Below are positions 60,201-64,000 of a stretch of 64,000 bases of DNA, one piece after another. How positions within the stretch are numbered: position 1 is the first letter of the stretch; the number at the start of each line of letters is the position of its first letter. Origin of the DNA: Chaetoderma sp. LZ-2023a. Its lineage: Eukaryota > Mollusca > Caudofoveata > Chaetodermatida > Chaetodermatidae. The stretch lies in the NCBI GenBank assembly GCA_034401795.1, contig CM067367.1:84023314-84087313 (forward strand), given 5' to 3'. The translations under genes were made by a program, and so were the position numbers. The notes beneath the pieces are model-generated. The model was not told the DNA's origin, made no database searches, and saw nothing but the letters and a program-made list of their open reading frames with translations.

Positions 60201-61000
60201 CAAAAATCGTCTTCTCTTGGCCTGCAAATGGACATTCAATAAACAAATTTGTAGATTTTTAAAATTAAATTTTGTCATTAAAGGGTTAAATATGATTGCA
60301 ATTGCCAAATATGTCATGTTTTTTCATGAAATAGTTAGCAAAAGTGAATCACGTTGCATTGATATGGCGTTAAAAACATTGTACATTGTATAGTTTGACA
60401 TAGGTATGTTTTAACATTTATGCTGGGAGAATTTATATTTTTTGGCCACATGAAATCAGAAATGAATTTCACCTAGGAGGTTCACAGGAAACGAAACTAT
60501 TTTTTATTTTGACCTAATTTTTTCAGTTGTGAAATTGAATTAGAGACACGAGTCCTTAATTCAAATTCACAATTAAAAAAAGTACACTAATTTTACGCAA
60601 TGATATCGTCATATGTTCTGAATTATTTCATTTCATTACATCTAACCATGCAATTTAAGCCTCTAAAAGTATGCGATTTCAACAATTTTATTTTCAAGCT
60701 GCTGTGAATATGCACCTTTAATCCTTTGGTCCCAAAACTGGGGGGTTGTCTCTCAGATTATTGTAATTTTTCTTTACAGAAGAACCCAATAGAAGTAATT
60801 CAGAGAAAGATTCTTCAAACTCCACGAGAAGTACGACACAAGTTGCTAGAGTGATCGGGATACTACCCGGCATCGGCCAGTATACTGTAGATAGCAGTGC
60901 ATCAGACTCATCATCATGTGACTCGGACAGCGAATCAGAACCAATGATTGTCCCTGTTACTAAACCTGGATTCATTACAGTTATGGTGGACAGAAAGTAG
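45075..61000 (+). CDS. PSME3IP1: FAM192A/NIP30 (PSME3IP1) homologue, six coding exons, 252 aa
   Basis: Join 45075-45207, 47323-47421, 50604-50725, 52724-52857, 55834-55883, 60780-61000. All introns are GT..AG with matching phases (1,1,0,2,1); the sum is 759 nt, 252 residues plus stop (human about 254). N-terminal domain (residues about 10-110, FAM192A/Fyv6 type): KKFVTETEVADQKQKRQEEW, ECPEEEFDGRTLYDRLEDQK, then VRGLDEDETKFLD. Mid region: SALLTGAIKRKR. C-terminus: VIGILPGIGQY followed by a Ser/Asp/Glu tract, which in vertebrates is the CK2-phosphorylated site that binds PA28-gamma (PSME3). Expected role: nuclear partner of PA28-gamma, tuning its association with the 20S proteasome; the N-domain family also includes the yeast splicing factor Fyv6. 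The start is the first of two adjacent ATGs (A at -3) just after an in-frame TGA at 45063. 5' UTR exons are not identified. A small extra exon in intron 3 cannot be excluded. Confidence 0.92.
45444..45542. mobile_element. Near-perfect hairpin in intron 1 (M2-type core)
   Basis: Left arm GTTGAATATTTTGGACTGAA then TTTGATTGGAAGCCATT; the right arm is its inverse with about one mismatch in 38, separated by a ~24-nt loop. Only the hairpin of the family is present, without the outer parts. Confidence 0.85.
45567..45803 (+). mobile_element. M2 element in intron 1, internally deleted, both TIRs present
   Basis: AATGGACCTTTCCAGTTT at 45569 and AAACTGGAAAGTTCCATT ending 45801 are inverse with one mismatch in 18. 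The hairpin has been lost (AGCTAAG joins TTCAACAGAATATTTATTAA). This copy defines the element's ends. Confidence 0.85.
46038..46076. mobile_element. End fragment of the CAGGGTTCGTAC family
   Basis: TGACTTTCCAGGAATTTTCA then GATCAGTACGAACCCTG, the inverse of the left end at 39491. Confidence 0.7.
46446..46750. mobile_element. Hp-A element in intron 1 with an expanded loop
   Basis: Left: AACCCTTTAATGGTCA, GGCCAAGAGAAGACTATTTT, CCATTGGAATGGCTGG. Right: GAGCCAGTCATTCCAATGG, AATAGTCTTCTTGGCCTGCA. Between the arms sits a 16-bp minisatellite in place of the usual few-base loop. Confidence 0.85.
46562..46689. repeat. 16-bp minisatellite, 8 copies
   Basis: CCGTTAATGAGCCAGT repeated eight times with single changes (GCGCC, CAGC). 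The unit contains the GAGCCAGT of the Hp-A arm, so it grew from the element's own loop. Confidence 0.95.
47323..47421 (+). CDS. PSME3IP1: PSME3IP1-like coding exon 2
   Basis: Acceptor CTTCCTAACAG, donor CTAG|GTGTGT, 99 nt, phase 1 to 1. Encodes ECPEEEFDGRTLYDRLEDQK and an Lys/Glu-rich helix ending FKL, aligned with the ECPEE.YD...LYERL segment of vertebrate FAM192A. Confidence 0.93.
   Translation, partial: NVLKRNLMGELCMIAWKIRSDRRLKRLRRNLN
47598..47834. mobile_element. Hp-A element in intron 2, full length
   Basis: TTAACTCTTTAATGGTCA at the left and TGACCATTAAAGGGTTAA at the right are inverse with one mismatch in 18. The hairpin in the middle turns at GGTTAGCGAGCC. A reference copy for the family (~237 bp). 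Confidence 0.9.
47840..48075 (-). mobile_element. M2 element in intron 2, partial
   Basis: Hairpin TGAATATTTTGAAACTAATA ... AAGTAGTTTCAAAATATTGA, then GGTTAGCTGTTACC, AATCAATCCCAACATGCGCA and GGGCTTAGCTAGAACTGGGC. The distal end with TGACGTCA is missing. Confidence 0.75.
48076..48808. other. Intron 2, unassigned part
   Basis: No repeat family recognised. An antisense frame at 48339-48683 (114 codons) is unmatched and probably chance. Confidence 0.4.
48809..49322. mobile_element. TIR element with ATCG-rich ends, carrying a nested Hp-A copy
   Basis: Left end TTAAGCCTGTGTTGTT, right end AACCGCACAAGCCTAA, inverse over about 11 bp. AATCGAATAATCGAG and GATTAATCGAGTAATCG occur inside each end. A diverged Hp-A hairpin (49065-49175) sits in the middle. 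Confidence 0.6.
49323..49563. other. Intron 2, nothing recognised
   Basis: Short unassigned sequence between elements. Confidence 0.4.
49564..49912 (-). mobile_element. M2 element in intron 2
   Basis: GG-type TIR (AATGGAGGGATCC) at the left, CGTCATTAGTTAGCTGATGT, TTTACTAAACATTCATTTGA, a shortened hairpin, then CAATTCCAACACATGTAAAA and GGGTGGAGCTTAGCTAGAAA. The right TIR is diverged. Confidence 0.7.
50036..50225 (-). mobile_element. M2 element in intron 2, truncated in the hairpin
   Basis: Two TGACGTCA octamers (50052, 50084), AGGCTTAATAGTCTGACA, TACGAATTGTATGG, ATTTAAGAAACATGCGGTTG, and the left hairpin arm, ending at GACTGGCTGCAGAAGCAACG. Confidence 0.75.
50266..50545. mobile_element. Two diverged Hp-A pieces near the end of intron 2
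   Basis: 50266-50390 is a whole but eroded hairpin (TGTCCATTTGCAG ... CTTGCAAATGGAG). 50480-50545 is a right arm only (AGCCAGTCATTCAAGTGGTA to AAGTGGACATTC). The second ends about 60 bp before exon 3. Confidence 0.75.
50604..50725 (+). CDS. PSME3IP1: PSME3IP1-like coding exon 3
   Basis: Acceptor TTATTTAACAG, donor ATTAAA|GTATCC, 122 nt, phase 1 to 0. Encodes NQVRGLDEDETKFLDLVSQ, the best conserved block of the family, then a Glu/Arg/Lys helix. Confidence 0.93.
50800..50890. mobile_element. M2-type hairpin remnant in intron 3
   Basis: AACTGTTGATTATTTTGAAA, TTAATTTGACTGGAAGCCGT and a poorly kept right arm. Confidence 0.6.
51080..52215. repeat. ~160-bp tandem repeat in intron 3, about six copies
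   Basis: CATAACTCCATC starts at 51230, 51391, 51552, 51710, 51867 and 52029 (CGCC in the last). Each unit reads GCCTGAAACTCGAACTTGGT, CTGTAACTCCTTATACTAAA, TTAAATATCTTGAAGGA, TATTTTTCGTATTTCTTAAG, TCGAAAGGGGG. The array ends in GACAGGCGGACAGACAGGCA and a hairpin-like ACCCCCAGTTTTACCGGTAG GGGAC tail. Antisense frames crossing it are chance. Confidence 0.92.
52399..52566. mobile_element. Hp-A element in intron 3, shortly before exon 4
   Basis: CTGCAGGCCGAGAGAAGAG, CACCAGAATGACTGGCTCGG, turn at TAACCGAG, inverse arm, then AAAGGGTTAA. Confidence 0.85.
52724..52857 (+). CDS. PSME3IP1: PSME3IP1-like coding exon 4
   Basis: Acceptor TTAACGATCCAG, donor AAAAG|GTGACT, 134 nt, phase 0 to 2. Encodes a Ser/Thr-rich linker and SQSALLTGAIKRKR (vertebrates SQAKLLAGAVKHK). 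An acceptor at 52741-52742 was rejected because it breaks the frame with exon 3. Confidence 0.85.
52994..53125. mobile_element. Hp-A hairpin in intron 4
   Basis: ATCACTGGAATAACTGGCTC, turn AGTTATCGAG, inverse arm to AAATCGACATTTCTC. Outer TIRs lost. Confidence 0.85.
53222..53328. mobile_element. M2-type hairpin in intron 4
   Basis: CTGTTGAATATTTTAAAACT and ATTTGATTGG, then inverse TAATCAAATTCCTTTCAAAA. The loop has two copies of ACACGAACGCCTA. Confidence 0.75.
53781..53850. mobile_element. Hp-A right arm only
   Basis: ATTATCGAGCCAGTTGTTTC to GCAAATGGACATTC. Confidence 0.75.
54034..54362 (+). mobile_element. M2 element in intron 4
   Basis: GG-type TIR remnant ACTGGAGGAATCCAGCTTTA, ATCTCTAGCTAAGCTCCACA, GTTGGGATCGATCGATCTCT, shortened hairpin, GACATACAATTCGTACAACT, TGACGTCA at 54337, and ATGATTGGATTCATC. 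The right TIR is weak. Confidence 0.75.
55342..55631. repeat. 29-bp minisatellite, 10 copies, intron 4
   Basis: TATCCTACACTGCACTACCA TACCCTATG repeated from 55342 to 55631 with few changes (CC for CA, AT for GT). It ends about 200 bp before exon 5. Three-frame reading gives spurious peptides. Confidence 0.97.
55834..55883 (+). CDS. PSME3IP1: PSME3IP1-like coding exon 5
   Basis: A 50-nt exon, phase 2 to 1: acceptor TTCATTGCAG, donor GAAG|GTAACA. Encodes SSVTDSRADEKKTKVAE, a polar linker with a basic patch. Too short to be found by frame length; supported by phase on both sides. Confidence 0.8.
55884..57169. other. Intron 5, first part: dispersed repeat fragments
   Basis: Fragments typical of invertebrate dispersed repeats: ATCTCGAAAACTAGTGATCC and the related ATCTCAGAAACGGCTGGTCC (56248, 56362), and GACGGACAGACACATGATGG (57090) followed by TAGCTCACCTGTGAGC. 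A G tract (interrupted once by A) lies at about 56410-56440. Confidence 0.6.
57170..59170. repeat. Complex tandem repeat of intron 5
   Basis: Two layers. From 57180 to 58010 about five units of ~155 bp, each with TTTTGATTGGTCAATTTTTC, GGTGGCCATCTTGGATTTTC, TAAAATGCTACTCC.CATTAA and GACCGATTTCAAGC. From 58010 to 59170 a longer ~460-bp unit is repeated: CTGAAATTTATGAGATATGA, GACTAAGG.CCATTAAA, ACATGGCTGCCATG, then CCGCTTGGGAGATCGATTCC, at 58390-58670 and 58855-59110. The phrase GGGCCTCTTGTTTGG (58364) is frequent in such repeats of marine invertebrates. Confidence 0.85.
59459..59690. mobile_element. Hp-A left arm and an M2-type hairpin remnant, intron 5
   Basis: 59459-59535: ATCCTTTAATGATCATACCG, GGAATGTCCATTTACAGGGC, then lost. 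59620-59690: TTTTGAAAACAATTTGACTG and inverse TTCAAATTG..TTAAATTATTCAACA. Confidence 0.65.
60050..60289. mobile_element. Hp-A element in intron 5, full length
   Basis: TTAACCCTTTCTTGATGA at the left, TGTCATTAAAGGGTTAA at the right. The hairpin 60110-60236 is nearly perfect (AGAGAAGACAATTTTTGAAA ... TTTCAAAAATCGTCTTCTCT). About 490 bp before exon 6. Confidence 0.9.
60780..61000 (+). CDS. PSME3IP1: PSME3IP1-like coding exon 6 (last)
   Basis: Acceptor TTTTTCTTTACAG, entered in phase 1; stop TAG at 60998. Encodes ARVIGILPGIGQY, the acidic Ser run DSSSCDSDSESEP and a short hydrophobic tail FITVMVDRK. Corresponds to the PA28-gamma-binding C-terminus of vertebrate homologues. Confidence 0.93.
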
Positions 61001-61029
61001 ACTTGTATGATTACAGTAAATGACATAAA

Positions 61030-61422
61030 AATGGAGGATTCCCGTTTCTCCATCTATCATATGACATTATAATCAACTAAATGACGTGTAGAATGATGTC
61101 ATAATCAATTACTTTATGAATGACATATCTAAGTTCATCACGAACGCTTAATTGATGATGGACATTGTTGTACGAATTGTATGTCTTTACTATTTAATAA
61201 ACATGCTGTTGAATATGTTGAAACTAATTTGACCGGGCGCTGTTGGCATAGGCAACAACAGCACCCAGTGAAATTAGTTCCAAAACATTCAACAGCCTAC
61301 ATGTATAGTTTTCTAGAAATTGATAGTCGGAGTTAGGGCTGGATCGATCCCAACACGGGTGAAGTGTGGGTGGAGATTAGCTAAAGGTGGGCGGGGCATA
61401 GTTAAAACAGGAATCCTCCATT
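61030..61422 (-). mobile_element. M2 element, full length, 30 bp after the stop codon
   Basis: GG-type TIRs AATGGAGGATTCC (61030) and GGAATCCTCCATT (ends 61422). Contains ATAATCAACTAAATGACGTG, TACGAATTGTATGTCTTTAC, AATAAA at 61196, a complete hairpin 61206-61302, GGATCGATCCCAACACGGGT and GGTGGGCGGGGCATAG. The most complete copy in the window. Confidence 0.9.
61196..61201 (+). terminator. First AATAAA after the PSME3IP1-like stop codon
   Basis: No AATAAA or ATTAAA occurs between the stop (61000) and this site, which belongs to the M2 element's TATTTAATAAACAT stretch. It is therefore the likeliest poly(A) signal, placing the element in the 3' UTR. Confidence 0.45.
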
Positions 61423-61511
61423 GAGCGTTAAAAGCATATTGGCCAAGGTGCAATGGTAACCATTTATTGTTCATCATGACGGCCAGAACCAACCCCTGCA
61501 GTGACATTGAG

Positions 61512-61711
61512 AAATGTCAGTTTGCAGGCCAAGACTATTTATGAAAATTTCTCATTGGAATGACTTGCTCGGTTATAGGGCCAGTCATTCCAGTGGTAAA
61601 TTAAAAAAATTACCTTTTGCTTTTATTTATAGCATATTCTGTTGAATATTTTGAAATTAATATGGCTCGAAATCATTGCTGCCTGGCATATTAATTTCAA
61701 AACATTCAACA
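61512..61711. mobile_element. Hp-A copy followed by an M2-type hairpin
   Basis: 61512-61612: GTCAGTTTGCAGGCCAAGAC, GGAATGACTTGCTCGG, inverse arm to GTGGTAAATT. 61631-61711: CTGTTGAATATTTTGAAATT, short loop GCTGCCTGGC, ATTAATTTCAAAACATTCAA. Confidence 0.75.
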
Positions 61712-61737
61712 TTCTATAATAAAGAAAAATTAATTAC

Positions 61738-61904
61738 CTCTGGGATGTAGAAATTGTTTTAGTATAGCTTTCGTGACCGTCTTTTTTCAGCACTAACTGA
61801 TGGTTGCTAACCATTAGCAACCCACTAACTGATGGTCGTTAGTGCTGAAGAAGGGACTGAGGTGATCACCAAAGCTATGCTCTAACAATTTCTACATCCC
61901 GGAG
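61738..61904. mobile_element. Small inverted-repeat element (third family)
   Basis: CTCTGGGATGTAGAAATTG at the left and CAATTTCTACATCCCGGAG at the right are inverse with one mismatch in 19, followed inward by TATAGCTTTCGTGA/TCACCAAAGCTATG. A second inverted pair, CAGCACTAAC/GTTAGTGCTG, brackets a small palindrome (GGTTGCTAACCATTAGCAAC). Confidence 0.85.
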
Positions 61905-62931
61905 ATACCGAATTTTACATTATTATGACTCATCCTTAGTATCATGACCAACCTTTTTGGAAATATTCAACATTGGTTTTTTACCTGATATTGAGATACG
62001 TGGAACTTATTGGTGAAAGGGTTGATGTGTGAACACCTGATGTTAGTACCAGGTGTTAACACGAACACTAACATCAAGCTGTTCACAGTGTCTATGATGC
62101 TTACTGTATTCTGCGGTTGTAGTAGTAGAAACATCCTACAGCTGCAATCAGTCCTTCTTCGCTTTTGCCCACTGTCTTGTCCTCAACCGAAATCCTTAGC
62201 TTCCTCAGGTCCATTCTTGACTTGAGTGTACCGAGTACTGCTTTCTTGAGGTCACCTCGTAGCACGCTTAGCAGTTGTTATTACACCACAAAAACATCCA
62301 TTACCGTTCAATCACTACTTGCTAAATCAATTATCTACATTTAGCTACCAGAATAAGATTTTTATGCTTGCATACACACCTCCCCATGCCTATTCCTATT
62401 AATATGGACCCTCAACCAGGCTACTGGTTAAGTCCATCTCCAGTAAATTGACTGATATAGACTGGCACCAGTCTGTACTCGTCTATAGTGACGCCTGTCA
62501 CTAAGCGCGCTTGCGCATGCGCACTGGAGCCCAAATAGGAAACAGATTCTGCAGAATAACTGCTCAAATATTATCCAGAGTTTTATAGCTTTGCGCTGTG
62601 TCAGCTATACTTTGAGAGTACTTCATATTGATAACTATGCCTACTATGAAGTCTATCCTCCCTAAGTTACTTTTAGGAAGTTTTCGTGAGGGTACTAACG
62701 TTTTCGTGGTAACAATCTTACTATGCCTATATCATCATCATCATCTTAAATCTCTAGTGTACTCCAAGAGGCCTTTATCACTTTTCAATTAGTGCATTAT
62801 AAGGAATTACATTTATTCCCTATGAAAGTTTGTTTCTTGTCGTTAGGGATTTGTTAACAAATTTGAACTTTCCCGCCTTTCTTAGAAATGCGTTTTTTAT
62901 GTTTCTAGACTCTTTTTAACGAAATTTTTAG
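61905..62931. other. Non-coding stretch before the right-edge frame
   Basis: Nothing clear apart from TGCGCATGCGCA at 62512. A possible acceptor (CTCTTTTTAACGAAATTTTT then AG) ends at 62931. Confidence 0.4.
62512..62523. promoter_or_regulatory. NRF1-type palindrome TGCGCATGCGCA
   Basis: An exact match to the NRF1 core, in an otherwise CpG-poor region, 420 bp upstream of the right-edge frame. It could belong to that gene's or element's promoter; no TATA box seen. Confidence 0.35.
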
Positions 62932-63998
62932 GAGTCTGTTAAATCGACCGATAAGACAAAATGCACGTCCTCCAAGTGTGATCGTCTTCACTCTGCGGAG
63001 TATGGAGGACATGTGTGTTCGAAATGCACCTCGTGCACCCCCACAGCGATGTGCGGGATTTGCAAAGGGTGGTCGGCGTCAGTTGCCAAGGCCTTTTTAA
63101 GGATTTGCCCACTAAACAACCGCTGCCCTCTGGTCGATCTTCCCCTACCTCCGTTGCTGGTAAGACAAAAGCTGTCTTTTGCAAAAACTAATGTGTCTAA
63201 TCCATCAGCAACGGAGGGGGGGGGGGGGGCTCTTCGGCGAATTCTGAAGCTGTTTTGGCTTTATTTGCTAGGTTTGAATCCTTCACTGCTGTCTTGACTA
63301 AGTCGTTAGACGAAAGAATTTCTTCTGCCATCCTGGAGGCCAAGAAACAGGAAGTTTCTTCTGATTCGGACAATAGCCCGAGGGCTAGCGGGCGTGCCCA
63401 CAAATGGGGAAAACCGATTCCTCTTACGTCCATGCAAGAAATCATGTCTCCAAAACAAAAAACTAGAGCAAAAAGCTCTCGAAGGTGATCTCGAGCAGGT
63501 CACAGGGTCAAACCCACATTAGTCTTGAGGGTGATAGGTGGCAGAAGCCCCCGTCCAAAAGTCTTATGCTAATGCCAAAATTTCGGTCATACCGGTCGTC
63601 AAAATTGTTCATAGGTCGCCTATAGCCAAAAGTCTTCAATCAAGCTTTTCTAGTACTTCCGGTTCAGTTGTAGTGGATTCGGGTCCTCGGGACTCGGGTT
63701 TACTTCCGTTTTCCGGATCTACTTCTGTTCCTTCCATATGGTCTGACTTCCGGTTTTACAGGACATCCGGGTCTTCAAGATCCGGTTCCTACTTCCGCTT
63801 CCGGTTTTAGCAGTGCTTCCGGTCATACCGGATATCCAGGGTCTGTGGACCCTTATTATTTTTCATCTCCCGGTAGAAGCGCTTCCGTTTCCGGTTTGGA
63901 TTCTGGTCTGTACACTTCCGCTTCTGGTTCTAGGGGTGTACTTCCGGGTCATTCAGATCCGGATAGACTTCCAACTTCCGCTTCCGGTTGGGACATAA
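62932..63998 (+). CDS. Broken Cys-rich and Ser/Gly-rich reading frame, perhaps a retroelement gag; runs off the window
   Basis: Three frames in series. 62932 on: a Cys cluster (KCTSSKCDRLHSAEYGGHVC, SKCTSC, MCGICKGW), possibly zinc-binding. After a run of about 14 G (63214-63228) the frame shifts to ALFARFESFTAVLTKSLDER, AILEAKKQEVSSDSDN, a charged helix. From 63538 MAEAPVQKSYANAKISVIPV and a Ser/Gly-rich part; another shift near 63745 leads to PTSASGFSSASGHTGYPGSV and more Ser-Gly repeats to the edge. Cys motif, helix, then Ser-rich tail would suit the gag of a DIRS- or Gypsy-like element, but I do not recognise the family. The start is uncertain: a TAG at 62929 closes the frame, and an acceptor could precede it. 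The shifts may be decay or errors in the G run. Confidence 0.35.
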
Positions 63999-64000
63999 CT

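Noticed and set aside
60718..61053. 111-codon minus-strand frame
   Set aside because: Antisense shadow of exon 6 of the PSME3IP1-like gene.
63640..63998. Cluster of ETS/GABP sites (ACTTCCGG)
   Set aside because: The motif recurs because Thr-Ser-Gly codons repeat in the open frame; no independent promoter evidence.

Overview
This is a window of animal nuclear DNA. The evidence is spliced GT..AG exons, LINE and Ty3/Gypsy relics, many small terminal-inverted-repeat elements, and a 14-kb satellite. Repeat phrases such as GGCCATCTTGGATTTT and GGGCCTCTTGTTT, and a repeat-amplified PIN/CXC gene family, suggest a marine invertebrate, possibly a mollusc or another lophotrochozoan. The species cannot be named from the sequence.

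Layout. 1-14103: a 30-bp satellite with nested segmental duplications (offsets 3175, 6145, 9320, 780 bp), running off the left edge. 14.1-25.6 kb: AT-rich non-coding DNA with a decayed satellite edge, a possible SINE head, a broken copy of a repeat-borne gene family ending in a CXC (tesmin-type) region, and several inverted-repeat elements. 25.6-41.9 kb: a retrotransposon graveyard with about ten non-LTR fragments on both strands and one Ty3/Gypsy integrase tail, cut by younger insertions and microsatellites. 42.5-43.9 kb: a 1.37-kb element bounded by CAGGGTTCGTAC-type inverted repeats.

45075-61000 (+): the one intact gene I can support. It is a six-coding-exon homologue of FAM192A/NIP30/PSME3IP1, the partner of the nuclear proteasome activator PA28-gamma. 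The exons join in phase to a 252-residue protein (human about 254). Its introns are packed with hairpin elements of two large local families (called Hp-A and M2 here), a ~160-bp tandem repeat (intron 3), a 29-bp minisatellite (intron 4) and a 2-kb complex repeat (intron 5). An M2 element begins 30 bp after the stop codon and holds the first AATAAA.

61.4-64 kb: more hairpin elements, then a broken Cys-rich and Ser/Gly-rich reading frame running off the right edge, perhaps a retroelement gag or the exon of an unknown gene.

The window shows no operon-like system. Its interest lies in repeat biology: satellite evolution, transposons nested with a readable empty site, MITEs carrying TGACGTCA palindromes and poly(A) signals, and minisatellite growth inside a MITE loop. 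Family assignments are from reading conceptual translations, not from database searches.
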